This document shows, in pieces, positions 16,350-24,557 of a stretch of 37,691 bases of DNA. Source of the DNA: Rhodopseudomonas infernalis (GTDB taxonomy: Bacteria; Pseudomonadota; Alphaproteobacteria; Rhizobiales; Xanthobacteraceae). The stretch spans positions 1-37,691 of the forward strand of contig NZ_JAJNAL010000045.1 in NCBI RefSeq assembly GCF_022271405.1, read 5' to 3'. The translations under genes and the position numbers were made by a program. The notes beneath the pieces were generated by a model. It was not told the DNA's origin. It worked only from the letters and a program-made list of their open reading frames with translations, and did no database searches. The first letter of the stretch is position 1. Every line of letters starts with the position of its first letter.

Positions 16350-18056
16350 TCAGGCGCCGGCTTGTGCCCGCTCGTGGGGGCGGCCGTCGCCATTGCCGCT
16401 CCCAGGCTCGTGCTCCTGCGGGGCGAGTTGCGGCGAGCGCGTCATCGACAGCGCGCGGTCGCGTGCGAGATAGAGGGTCTGCGACGCCAGCGCGAAGCCG
16501 GTGCCGGCCTCCTCGACCAGTTCCATCAGGCGCAGCGACAACTCTTCCTGAGCCTCGAGAAACTCATCCATATCTACGGCATGGATGTAGGAAAAGATCT
16601 CGACTTTCAGCGAATTCGGCCCGAAGCCGACCATCCGCACCCGGCCGGGGCTTTCGACCTTGGGGTGCTCCACCAGCAAATCGCGCATCGACGCCATCAG
16701 CGTGCGCAACTGGTCGGGCGTGGTCTCGTAACGGAGATCGAGAGTCGGATGATACCAGAACTTGTCGCGCCGGCTGAAGTTCTCGATCGGCAGGGCCGCG
16801 AGGTTGCCGTTCGGCACCGTGATCAACGTGCGATCCAGCGTGCGGATCCGCGTCGAGCGCATGCCGATGTCCTCGATCGTCCCCAATGTCTCGCCGAACT
16901 TGCAGAAGTCGCCGACCCGCATCGGCTGATCGGTGACCAGCGTCAGGCTGCCGACCAGATGTTCGATGGTCTTCTGCGCGCCGAGAGCGATGGCGATACC
17001 GCCGATACCGAGAGCGGCAAGGCCGGCCGTGACGTTGTAGCCGAGCGCATTGAGACCCGCGATCACCGCGAAAGCGACCAGCGCGAACTTCACGGCGCGC
17101 CGTACGAAGGTGACGGCCGACAGCATCGACAGCCGCCCGCGCAACGTCATCCGCGCGATGGTGAAATCACCCACCGCATCGACCACACGCCAGATGATCC
17201 AGGACAATGCGATCCAGCCGATGATCTCGGTGACGCTCGACATGTGCTGCCGCGCGACGATCGAGACGCCCGTCAGCACCATCGTGACCCGCAGCATCCA
17301 GACAGTGAAGAACAGCCGGATCGGAAACGCCGACGCGCTCAGCACCCGGCGGATCCGCGAGTCCTGGCGATTGCGGATGCGGAACACCACCCACAGCAGC
17401 GACGAGATGATCGCCCACACCAGCAGGAACGAGACCACCGCGAGCACCAGCACGGCGATCCAATGGCCGGCCGGCACGCCGGCGAAGCGATAATCGTCCC
17501 GCAGCGAGTACGGCAGCAGACGGTCGACCACACTCGAAATCACGGTGCGTGACAGCGACGGCAATTCGGCCACCGTGCGGGACGACACCATCCAGATCTT
17601 ATTGCCGTCCTTGTCCGTCACCTGCTGGGCGATCAGGTCGACCGAGCCGCTCGAGGTGCGAACCGCGCCGAATTTATCCTGATCCGGCGGCAAGCCGTCA
17701 TCGACATCGCCGGCCGGTTCCGAACTCAGCCGCAGCCGGGAGAACACATAGCCGCCCTGGTCGAGAATGCGCTGCAGCTGCTGCGCGACGCTGGGGCCCC
17801 AGGCGCCCTTCTCCTGACTGAGATCGAGATATTGCGCGGCCTTTTCGTAATTCTGCTCGGCGGCCGCACTGATAAAGCCTGTCACCATGCCGGCCGGGGT
17901 ATCGCGGCCGAGCGGATCGGCCACCTTCTCGGTCTTCGCGGCCGGATCGGAGCCGTTGCCGCCTGGGGTCGGAATTTGTGCGAACGCGACGTTGGTCGCC
18001 AGAATTGCCCAAACGATCAGCAATGATCGAACAATGGCCGTTACGGTTGCCGTCAA
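16350..18056 (-). CDS. MscS-family mechanosensitive channel, large form
   Basis: Inner-membrane channel of 568 residues that likely opens on hypo-osmotic shock. It has a signal peptide (AIVRSLLIVWAILATNVAFA), a periplasmic domain of about 170 residues, four to five transmembrane segments, and the MscS core. The Gly/Ala-rich pore helix is ALNALGYNVTAGLAALGIGGIAIALGAQKTIEHLVGS. The beta domain contains GTIEDIGMRSTRIRTLDRTLITVPNGNLA. I chose a TTG start at 18056 because AAAGGA sits six bases upstream and the signal peptide begins there; a GTG at 18125 would add 23 residues before it. The C-terminal tail is charged and probably disordered. Confidence 0.92.
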   Translation of the reverse strand: MTATVTAIVRSLLIVWAILATNVAFAQIPTPGGNGSDPAAKTEKVADPLGRDTPAGMVTGFISAAAEQNYEKAAQYLDLSQEKGAWGPSVAQQLQRILDQGGYVFSRLRLSSEPAGDVDDGLPPDQDKFGAVRTSSGSVDLIAQQVTDKDGNKIWMVSSRTVAELPSLSRTVISSVVDRLLPYSLRDDYRFAGVPAGHWIAVLVLAVVSFLLVWAIISSLLWVVFRIRNRQDSRIRRVLSASAFPIRLFFTVWMLRVTMVLTGVSIVARQHMSSVTEIIGWIALSWIIWRVVDAVGDFTIARMTLRGRLSMLSAVTFVRRAVKFALVAFAVIAGLNALGYNVTAGLAALGIGGIAIALGAQKTIEHLVGSLTLVTDQPMRVGDFCKFGETLGTIEDIGMRSTRIRTLDRTLITVPNGNLAALPIENFSRRDKFWYHPTLDLRYETTPDQLRTLMASMRDLLVEHPKVESPGRVRMVGFGPNSLKVEIFSYIHAVDMDEFLEAQEELSLRLMELVEEAGTGFALASQTLYLARDRALSMTRSPQLAPQEHEPGSGNGDGRPHERAQAGA

Positions 18057-18165
18057 ACCTCGTCCTTTCGAAAAAACTGGTAATGCGGCGTTCTGACCAG
18101 AGAAATGAGCCCTAGATGTGATCACCGCGACTATATCGGGATCACCGACTGCTCATTCGTCCTTC

Positions 18166-18216
18166 ACCGCCAAGTCGGCCTCAACCGCCAAGTCGGCCTT
18201 CAACGCCAAGTCGGCC
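18166..18216. repeat. Tandem repeat, three units of 18-19 bp, overlapping the end of the NUDIX gene
   Basis: Three units sharing the core CGCCAAGTCGGCC start at 18166, 18184 and 18203. The middle unit contains the stop codon of the NUDIX gene (18200-18202, minus strand), so the array both encodes the last residues and extends into the gap before the mscS start. Copy-number change would leave the stop in place. Confidence 0.85.
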
Positions 18217-18688
18217 GGGCGGGGTGGCCCGCGAGCACTTCGGCGATCCGCAACCTGGTTCCGGTCGTGGTGTCCTCCGGGAGTTCAGCCGGATCGAAGA
18301 AGCCCGACGCGATGATCTCGCGGTTGGGCTCTGGCGGCCGATCCTGGCGGAACTGCCGCACCACATAGACCGCGACATGATCCCGCGGCGACACATGACT
18401 GTTCAGGAAGATGCCGTGCAGCTCCGGATCGCCCGTGAGTTCAATCCGGCCCTCTTCCATCAGTTCCCGGCGCAGCGCGTCCACGAAGGTCTCGCCGACC
18501 TCGACGCCGCCGCCGGGCAGATGCCAGCCGCTGACATAGGAGTGCTGGATCAGGAAGACCTGGTTCTGCGCGTCGAGAACGAGCCCGCGGGCGCCCAGCG
18601 TCATGCCGCGCGCGAACCGCCAGTACAGATGGAACACCCGCCGCAGCGCCGGCTCGAGCTTCAATCGCAACGTCTGCTGGGCCGCCAA
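18200..18688 (-). CDS. NUDIX hydrolase
   Basis: Hydrolyses a nucleoside diphosphate linked to another moiety; substrate unknown. The 162-residue protein carries a Nudix box at 60-82 (GGGVEVGETFVDALRRELM then EEGRI). Compared with the consensus Gx5Ex7REUxEExGU, all metal-binding acidic residues are present, but the penultimate Gly is Arg81. The upstream strand WHLPGGG is typical. The C-terminal residues ARPTWR are encoded in a tandem repeat. It starts at ATG 18688, divergent from the metallophosphoesterase gene with 119 bases between them. Confidence 0.9.
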   Translation of the reverse strand: MAAQQTLRLKLEPALRRVFHLYWRFARGMTLGARGLVLDAQNQVFLIQHSYVSGWHLPGGGVEVGETFVDALRRELMEEGRIELTGDPELHGIFLNSHVSPRDHVAVYVVRQFRQDRPPEPNREIIASGFFDPAELPEDTTTGTRLRIAEVLAGHPARPTWR

Positions 18689-18807
18689 GAGATCTGGTCC
18701 TCAGAGAAGAGCAGCGCGGTTCGCTTGCGCCGGGGGTCCGAGCTTGCCAAAACTGAACCGATTTTGACAGGCGGGATTGCCCCGTGGGGCGGCGGAAGCA
18801 AACAGCA

Positions 18808-19686
18808 ATGACCTTCACTCTGGCGCATCTGTCCGACCCGCATCTACCGCTGCCGCCGAAGCCGCGCTATCGCGAGCTCGCCAGCAAGCGCGCGCTCGGC
18901 TACCTCAACTACACCCGCAACCGCCACGCCATTCATCGACGCGACATTCTCGACACGCTGGTCGGCGACATCCAGGCGCAGCAACCCGACCACATCGCGC
19001 TCACCGGCGACCTCCTGAACATTTCGCTCAGCGGCGAATTCGATCCGGCGCGGCAATGGCTCGAAACCGTCGGGCCGCCCGACCATGTCAGCGTCGTGCC
19101 GGGCAACCACGACTCCTACGTTACATCGACGGCGCTGCGGTTCGGCGAGGACTTCGCCGCCTATCTCAGCGGCGACGACGGCGTCGCCGGCTTTCCGTAT
19201 CTGCGCCGGCGCGGCAATGTGGCGCTGATCGGCGTCTCGAGCGCGGTGCCGACCGCACCGTTCATGGCCACCGGCCGGCTCGGCAGCGCGCAGCGCGCCA
19301 AGCTCGAAATCCTGCTCGCAGGTCTGTCGGATCAGCCTGTGTTTCGCGTGCTGATGATCCATCATCCGCTGCGATCGCGGTCACGCTTCAAGCGACTGAC
19401 GGATTCGCGGGAGCTGATCGCGCTGCTGCAGCGCTACCCGGTGGAGCTGGTGCTGCACGGCCACGACCACGTCCACGCCACGATCTGGATCGACACGCCG
19501 AGACATCCCATTCCGGTAATCGGCGTGCCGTCCGCCTCCGCGTTCAACGACCACCATCGCCCATCGGCCGCCTACAATTTCTTCACGATCAGCGAAGCCG
19601 GCACCGGCTGGCGCTGCGAACACCGCAGCCGCGGCTTCGCCGGCACCGAAACCGTGCAGGAGCTGCGCGACCCGGTGCTGTTGTAG
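18808..19686 (+). CDS. Calcineurin-type metallophosphoesterase
   Basis: Dinuclear metal phosphoesterase of 292 residues, predicted cytoplasmic. All blocks are present in order: LSDPHL (8-13) with Asp10 and His12, TGDLLN (66-71), VPGNHDS (97-103), MIHHPL, and HGHDHVH. The pattern is close to 3',5'-cAMP phosphodiesterase (CpdA/Icc)-like enzymes, but substrate cannot be decided from sequence. The start at ATG 18808 places the first beta-strand (FTLAHLSD) at the N-terminus. It stands alone, divergent from the NUDIX gene. Confidence 0.93.
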   Translation: MTFTLAHLSDPHLPLPPKPRYRELASKRALGYLNYTRNRHAIHRRDILDTLVGDIQAQQPDHIALTGDLLNISLSGEFDPARQWLETVGPPDHVSVVPGNHDSYVTSTALRFGEDFAAYLSGDDGVAGFPYLRRRGNVALIGVSSAVPTAPFMATGRLGSAQRAKLEILLAGLSDQPVFRVLMIHHPLRSRSRFKRLTDSRELIALLQRYPVELVLHGHDHVHATIWIDTPRHPIPVIGVPSASAFNDHHRPSAAYNFFTISEAGTGWRCEHRSRGFAGTETVQELRDPVLL

Positions 19687-19704
19687 GTCGCCTCCTCCGC
19701 CGCC

Positions 19705-19783
19705 GTCATTGCGAGCGCAGCGAAGCAATCCAGGCGCCGAGCACGGGGCTGGATTGCTTCGTCGCTTCGCTCCTCGCAATGAC
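19705..19783. repeat. Palindromic repeat, GTCATTGCGAG type
   Basis: A 79-base element bounded by GTCATTGCGAG and CTCGCAATGAC, with inner arms GAAGCAATCCA and TGGATTGCTTC. It follows the metallophosphoesterase stop, between convergent genes. It is the mirror-orientation relative of 29425-29502: the short arm here matches the other's right arm and vice versa. Confidence 0.9.
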
Positions 19784-19821
19784 GGGGAGAGTTCTGCTGA
19801 AACGTACTAGGCGTCCGCCGA

Positions 19822-20394
19822 TCACACGCTCCGCAGCGCCGCGAACAGCGCGATGGCGAACAGCGCCAGGGCGCCGGCGATGAAGCCGAGCACGAACACC
19901 CAGAAGCCGCCGCGGCGCTTGTCCTCCAGGACCGGAGCGGCCGGTGCAGCGGGTCCGGGCAGCGGCGTCGCCGCCGCCAGCGCGTGGTCGCGCTCGATCA
20001 GGCGGCGGGCGACATAGCTGGTGATGGCGTCGACGATCACGGCCGCCTGATGCGATTCGGCCAGCACGATGCGGCCGTAGCGGGTGTCCTGGACGAACCG
20101 ATACACCCGCTTGTCGCGGCCCATCATCACGTGGGCGACGACATCGATCCACAGCCGCGGCGTGTCGCCCTGGCTGAGGCCGCGGTCGAACAGGTCGACG
20201 TCATCGGGGATCTCGGAAAACAGCGGGTCGAGCGCCTCGTTGAGGATCTCCAGCCGGGCGATCTCGGCGTCGCGCAGGTCGACCACCACGCCAGTGCGGT
20301 CCGCCGCCTCGATCCGGGCCTGGCGCAGCGCATCGCGCAGCCGCATCGGCCGCGCCTGCTCCGCCTCGGTGATCCTGTTCTGCGCGTCCGCCAT
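19822..20394 (-). CDS. C-terminally membrane-anchored protein of unknown function
   Basis: A 190-residue protein whose first 140 residues are soluble and rich in charged helices (LRDALRQARIEAADRTGVVVDLRDAEIARLEIL). A Pro/Ala linker follows, then one transmembrane segment at the very end (FWVFVLGFIAGALALFAIALFAAL). This is a tail-anchored topology with the bulk in the cytoplasm. Motifs WIDVVAHVMMGRDKRVYRFVQDTRYGR and VVDAITSYVARRLIERD are striking but not diagnostic to me. The start ATG 20394 is chosen for MADAQNRITEAEQ; ATG 20439 is possible. The 244 bases upstream contain no convincing gene. Confidence 0.78.
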   Translation of the reverse strand: MADAQNRITEAEQARPMRLRDALRQARIEAADRTGVVVDLRDAEIARLEILNEALDPLFSEIPDDVDLFDRGLSQGDTPRLWIDVVAHVMMGRDKRVYRFVQDTRYGRIVLAESHQAAVIVDAITSYVARRLIERDHALAAATPLPGPAAPAAPVLEDKRRGGFWVFVLGFIAGALALFAIALFAALRSV

Positions 20395-20638
20395 CCGATG
20401 CCCGGCCCGACTGTACCGGATTAACCTATCAGCAACCATGTGCGCCGCAAAGGCCGTGATCCTGCAAGGATTTGCGGCAAGCGGTCCGGGCGCGAGCGGC
20501 GCCCGCTGCGGCAGCGGAACCCGCCGCGAAGGTCGACGCCGCATCCGCTCGGCCGTCCAGAACGACGATGGCGGCCCCACCGGGTTCACCGGTGAGACCG
20601 CCAAAGTCCTTGGACGTCTTCTTAGCTCGTAGAGAGGC

Positions 20639-20845
20639 TCAGGCCGTCGCGCGGTTCGGCTCTTCGACGATGGAGAACCGCACGCCCGCCTTGTGCCGGT
20701 TTTCTTCGGAGACGACCTTCCAGGCTTCTTCGGCCTCTTTGCGTGTCTTGAACGGGCCCTGCACCTGGGCCGATCCTTCGACGAGCTTGTGGAAGTTCAT
20801 CGAACCGAACTCGCCGCCGATCACCCAGAAATTGCTGCCGGACAT
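20639..20845 (-). CDS. DUF4170-family small protein
   Basis: A 68-residue cytoplasmic protein beginning MSGSNFWVIGGEFGSMNF and containing GPFKTRKEAEEAWKVVSEENRHKAGVRFSIVEE. This is the usual full length and pattern of DUF4170, a small alphaproteobacterial family without known function. AGGAG lies about seven bases before the ATG. It begins 22 bases after the aceA stop, so it is probably the second gene of the aceA transcript. Confidence 0.9.
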   Translation of the reverse strand: MSGSNFWVIGGEFGSMNFHKLVEGSAQVQGPFKTRKEAEEAWKVVSEENRHKAGVRFSIVEEPNRATA

Positions 20846-20867
20846 GTTTGTCTCCTGATTTTTACCG

Positions 20868-22499
20868 TTAGCCGAACTGATTCATCGTGTTGTGCGCGCC
20901 GCCGGCCTTCAGAGCCGCCTCGCCGGCGAAGTATTCCTTGTGGTCGTCGCCGATGTTCGAGCCGGCCATGTCCTGATGCTTGACGCAGGCGATGCCCTGA
21001 CGAATCTCCTGGCGCTGCACATTCTTGACATAACCCAACATGCCCTGATCGCCGAAATATTCCTTGGCGAGGTTGTCGGTCGACAGCGCAGCCGTATGGT
21101 AGGTCGGCAACGTGATCAGATGATGGAAGATGCCGGCGCGCTTGGCCGAATCCGCCTGGAAGGTGCGGATCAGCTCGTCGGCTTCCTTCGCCAGCGGGGT
21201 ATCGTCGTATTCCGCCTTCATCAACTCGGCGCGATTGTACTGGCTGACGTCCTTGCCGGCCTTCTTCATCTCGTCATAGACCTGCCAACGGAAGTTGAGC
21301 GTCCAGTTGAACGACGGCGAGTTGTTGTAGGCCAGCTTCGCGTTCGGGATCACTTCGCGCACCCGGTCGACCATCGAGGCGATCTGCTCGATGTTCGGCT
21401 TTTCGGTCTCGATCCACAGCAGGTCGGCGCCGTTCTGCAGCGAGGTGATGCAGTCGAGCACGCAGCGATCCGCACCGGTGCCTTCGCGGAACTGATACAG
21501 GTTGCTGGGCAGACGCTTCGGGCGCAGCAGCTTGCCGCCGCGGCTGATGATCACGTCGCCATTGCCGACCTTGGTGGCGTCGACCTCTTCGCAATCCAGG
21601 AAGCTGTTGTACTGGTCGCCGATGTCGCCCGGCTGATGGCTGACGGCGATCTGCTGGGTAAGGCCTGCGCCGAGCGAGTCGGTGCGGGTGACGATGATGC
21701 CGTCTTCGACGCCGAGTTCGAGGAAGGCGTGGCGGCAGGCGCGGATCTTCGCCAGGAAGACCTCGTGCGGCACCGTCACCTTGCCGTCCTGATGGCCGCA
21801 CTGCTTCTCGTCGGACACCTGGTTCTCGATCTGCAGCGCGCAGGCGCCGGCTTCGATCATCTTCTTGGCGAGCAGGTAGGTCGCCTCGGCATTGCCGAAG
21901 CCGGCGTCGATGTCGGCGATCACCGGCACGACGTGGGTCTGGAAATTGTCGATCTGCGCGATCAGTGCGGTTTCCTTGGCCTTGTCGCCGGCCTTGCGGG
22001 CGGCGTCGAGCTCGCGGAAGATCGCGTTGAGTTCACGCGAATCGGCCTGGCGCAGGAAGGTGTAGAGCTCTTCGATCAGCGCCGGCACCGAGGTCTTCTC
22101 GTGCATCGACTGGTCGGGCAGCGGGCCGAACTCGGAACGCAGCGCCGCGATCATCCAGCCGGAGAGATACAGGTAGGTGCGGTCGGTCTTGCCGAAATGC
22201 TTCTTGACCGAGATCAGCTTCTGCTGCGCGATGAAGCCGTGCCAGCAGCCCAGCGACTGGGTGTACTTGGTGCTGTCCTCGTCATAGGCCGCCATGTCGG
22301 CGCGCATCTGCGCAGCGGTGTAGCGCGCGATATCGAGACCGGTCTTGAAGCGGTTCTGCAGCCGCATGCGGGCGATGGCTTCGGCCTTGACGCCATTCCA
22401 GGTCGGCTTGTCCTTGAGCAAGGCTTCGGCCGCTTCGATTTCGCTCTGGTAGGTGCTCGGAGCGTGGATGGCGCTGATGCCGCGTGGCTGGAAGTTCAT
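20868..22499 (-). CDS. aceA: Isocitrate lyase
   Basis: Splits isocitrate to glyoxylate and succinate, the first step of the glyoxylate shunt, needed for growth on acetate and fatty acids. The 543-residue protein is of the long ICL type. The catalytic motif reads EKQCGH with Cys234 (KKCGH in E. coli). Metal and substrate regions include VPVIADIDAGFGNAEATYLLAKKMIEAG, ENQVSDEK and IVTRTDSLGA. A late segment NNSPSFNW is also diagnostic. Start ATG 22499 has AAGGGA about seven bases upstream. The gene is divergent from an ScfR/RamB-type regulator and followed closely by a DUF4170 gene. Regulation by that neighbour is likely, by analogy with RamB control of aceA in corynebacteria. Confidence 0.97.
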   Translation of the reverse strand: MNFQPRGISAIHAPSTYQSEIEAAEALLKDKPTWNGVKAEAIARMRLQNRFKTGLDIARYTAAQMRADMAAYDEDSTKYTQSLGCWHGFIAQQKLISVKKHFGKTDRTYLYLSGWMIAALRSEFGPLPDQSMHEKTSVPALIEELYTFLRQADSRELNAIFRELDAARKAGDKAKETALIAQIDNFQTHVVPVIADIDAGFGNAEATYLLAKKMIEAGACALQIENQVSDEKQCGHQDGKVTVPHEVFLAKIRACRHAFLELGVEDGIIVTRTDSLGAGLTQQIAVSHQPGDIGDQYNSFLDCEEVDATKVGNGDVIISRGGKLLRPKRLPSNLYQFREGTGADRCVLDCITSLQNGADLLWIETEKPNIEQIASMVDRVREVIPNAKLAYNNSPSFNWTLNFRWQVYDEMKKAGKDVSQYNRAELMKAEYDDTPLAKEADELIRTFQADSAKRAGIFHHLITLPTYHTAALSTDNLAKEYFGDQGMLGYVKNVQRQEIRQGIACVKHQDMAGSNIGDDHKEYFAGEAALKAGGAHNTMNQFG

Positions 22500-22633
22500 G
22501 ACATGATCCCTTCGTGACGACAAAACCGCATCGCACTGTCTCAACATTCGTGACAGCGCGCTGCGAAACGTGTCGATACGTAAACGCGAGATCCGCAAAG
22601 ACGTACAGACCTCTTGCGAACGAATGGTGATGT

Positions 22634-22685
22634 CATGTAACTTCAGTACATGTAACAAATGTAATTTTGTAAATTTTGTAAATTT
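22634..22685. promoter_or_regulatory. Candidate regulator-binding region between aceA and scfR
   Basis: An AT-rich island in an otherwise GC-rich window. It holds two direct copies of CATGTAAC (22634-22641 and 22649-22656) and two tandem nonamers TTTTGTAAA (22665-22673 and 22674-22682). The latter resemble the TTTGCAAA-type sites bound by RamB/PccR-family regulators. The region is 28 bases upstream of scfR and about 135-185 bases upstream of aceA. Confidence 0.65.
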
Positions 22686-22712
22686 CGCCCAAATGAGCTG
22701 AAAGGAACTCAG

Positions 22713-24155
22713 ATGGCCGGCGACTCCGGGAAAAAGCTGTTCGTCGGGCCGCGATTCCGGCGAATCCGCCAGCAGCTCGGTCTGTCACAGACCCAGATCG
22801 CCGAAGGTTTGGGGATTTCGCCCAGCTACGTCAACCTGATCGAGCGCAACCAGCGCCCTGTGACAGCCCAGATCCTGCTGCGGCTGGCCGAAACCTACGA
22901 TCTCGACCTGCGCGACCTCGCCACCGCCGACGAGGACCGGTTCTTCGCGGAACTCAACGAGATCTTCTCCGACCCGCTGTTCCGGCAGATCGACCTGCCC
23001 AAGCAGGAGCTGCGCGACCTCGCCGAGCTGTGCCCCGGCGTCACCCATTCGCTGCAGCGCCTCTATGCCGCCTATACCGAGGCCCGCCGCGGCGAGACCA
23101 TGGTGGCGGCCCAGATGGCCGATCGCGAGCAGATCCGCTACGAGGCCAACCCGATCGAGCGCGTCCGCGACCTGATCGAGGCCAACCGCAATTATTTCCC
23201 CGAACTCGAGCAGGCCGCCGAGACGGTCCGCGACGAGCTCAATGTCGGCTCGCAGGAGCTGTTCGGCGCGCTCGCCGACCGCCTGCGCGAGCGCCACTCG
23301 ATCACGACGCGGATCATGCCGGTCGACGTCATGCGCGAGACGCTGCGCCGCTTCGACCGCCACCGCCGGCAGCTGCTGATCTCCGAACTGGTCGACTTCC
23401 AGGGCCGTGCCTTCCAGGCCGCGTTCCAGACCGGGCTGACCGAATATGGCAGCGTGATGGACGGCATCGTCGCCCGCACCGGCTCGCTCGACGACGGCGC
23501 GCGGCGGCTGTTCCGCATCTCGCTCGGCAATTACTTCGCCGCCGCCGTGATGATGCCCTACGCGGCGTTCCACGCCGCCGCCGAGCAGCTCAGCTACGAC
23601 GTCAATGTGCTGGCGCAGCGCTTCAACGCCGGCTTCGAACAGGTCTGCCACCGCCTCACCACGTTGCAGCGCCCGAACGCGCGCGGCGTGCCGTTCTTCC
23701 TGCTGCGCGTCGACAACGCCGGCAACGTCTCCAAACGGTTCTCGTCCGGCACCTTCCCGTTCTCGAAATTCGGCGGCACCTGCCCGCTGTGGAATGTGCA
23801 CTCGACCTTCGACACCCCGGACCGTCTCCTCAAGCAGGTGATCGAACTACCCGACGGTAGCCGCTACTTCTCGATCGCCCAGATGGTCCGCCGCCCGGTG
23901 GCGCCGCATCCGCAGCCGCAACCGCGCTTCGCACTCGGCCTCGGCTGCGAAATCCGCCACGCCTCGAAACTGATCTACGCCGCCGGCATGGATCTGGAAA
24001 AAGCCGAAGGCACCCCGATCGGCGTCAACTGCCGCCTCTGCGAACGCGAACACTGCTCGCAAAGGGCCGAGCCACCGATTACGCGGACGCTGATTTTGGA
24101 TGAGAACACGCGACGGGCGAGCAGCTTTGCGTTTAGTAACGCGAGGGAATTGTGA
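22713..24155 (+). CDS. ScfR/RamB-family transcriptional regulator (HTH-XRE, DUF2083 C-terminus)
   Basis: A 480-residue regulator of the short-chain fatty acyl-CoA type. An XRE helix-turn-helix lies at about 12-66 (RIRQQLGLSQTQIAEGLGISPSYVNLIERNQRPVT). A central IrrE-like domain without an HEXXH zinc motif follows (YFAAAVMMPYAAFHAAAEQLSYDV). The C-terminal domain is Cys-containing: FGGTCPLW, LGLGCEIRHA and NCRLCEREHC with Cys440, 443 and 448, the ScfR/RamB signature. Start ATG 22713 has AAGGA six bases upstream. Divergence from aceA strongly suggests that aceA is its target. The ligand is probably a CoA thioester or metabolite of acetate use; this is inferred from family knowledge. Confidence 0.93.
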   Translation: MAGDSGKKLFVGPRFRRIRQQLGLSQTQIAEGLGISPSYVNLIERNQRPVTAQILLRLAETYDLDLRDLATADEDRFFAELNEIFSDPLFRQIDLPKQELRDLAELCPGVTHSLQRLYAAYTEARRGETMVAAQMADREQIRYEANPIERVRDLIEANRNYFPELEQAAETVRDELNVGSQELFGALADRLRERHSITTRIMPVDVMRETLRRFDRHRRQLLISELVDFQGRAFQAAFQTGLTEYGSVMDGIVARTGSLDDGARRLFRISLGNYFAAAVMMPYAAFHAAAEQLSYDVNVLAQRFNAGFEQVCHRLTTLQRPNARGVPFFLLRVDNAGNVSKRFSSGTFPFSKFGGTCPLWNVHSTFDTPDRLLKQVIELPDGSRYFSIAQMVRRPVAPHPQPQPRFALGLGCEIRHASKLIYAAGMDLEKAEGTPIGVNCRLCEREHCSQRAEPPITRTLILDENTRRASSFAFSNAREL

Positions 24156-24165
24156 TCTGGCGACC

Positions 24166-24189
24166 GTAACGCGGTTGTGTTACAGTTAC
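24166..24189 (+). promoter_or_regulatory. Possible operator of the toxin-antitoxin pair
   Basis: GTAAC at 24166-24170 and GTTAC at 24179-24183 form an inverted repeat, followed by another GTTAC at 24185-24189, immediately before the antitoxin ATG (24192). DinJ-type antitoxins usually autorepress at such sites. The arms are short, so the call is tentative. Confidence 0.4.
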
Positions 24190-24191
24190 CC

Positions 24192-24548
24192 ATGCCAGCA
24201 AGATCCCGCACCAAGTCTACGACTGGTCCAGCCACCAAGCAGACGGCACGGCCGCCGGCCGCGACTGCCGCGCGCAAGGCCGTCAAGAGCGGTTACATCA
24301 ACGCCCGCGTCGAGCCGAAACTCAAGAAAAGCGCCGAAGCGGTGCTCGATAAGCTCGGACTCTCGACCACCGATGCGGTGACGATCTTTCTCAAGCAGGT
24401 CGTCGCTCATAAAGGGCTGCCCTTTCCGGTGAAGCTTCCTAACAAGGAGACCATCCGCGCTTTACGTGATGCCGAACGCGGGCGGGTCACGCGGTTCAGC
24501 GGCACAACCGAAGAATTCTTCGCCCATCTGGATAAGAAAACTCGCTGA
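24192..24548 (+). CDS. dinJ: RelB/DinJ-family antitoxin with basic N-terminal extension
   Basis: A 118-residue antitoxin. Residues 34 onward (GYINARVEPKLKKSAEAVL, then DKLGLSTTDAVTIFLKQVV) form the ribbon-helix-helix DNA-binding and dimerisation domain. GLPFPVKLPNKETIRAL continues into the toxin-binding tail. The first 33 residues (MPARSRTKSTTGPATKQTAR region) are basic and low in complexity and are not found in E. coli DinJ (about 86 residues). No ATG or GTG lies between them and the RHH domain, so the extension appears genuine. The toxin gene starts nine bases after the stop. It probably neutralises YafQ and autoregulates the pair. Confidence 0.9.
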   Translation: MPARSRTKSTTGPATKQTARPPAATAARKAVKSGYINARVEPKLKKSAEAVLDKLGLSTTDAVTIFLKQVVAHKGLPFPVKLPNKETIRALRDAERGRVTRFSGTTEEFFAHLDKKTR

Positions 24549-24557
24549 ACGAGTGTC

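Noticed and set aside
18166-18216. The three-unit tandem repeat as a CRISPR or origin iteron array
   Set aside because: Units are directly adjacent without spacers, and no replication gene is nearby.
20892-22517. Long plus-strand open frame opposite aceA
   Set aside because: No recognisable domain; high-GC antisense shadow of isocitrate lyase.
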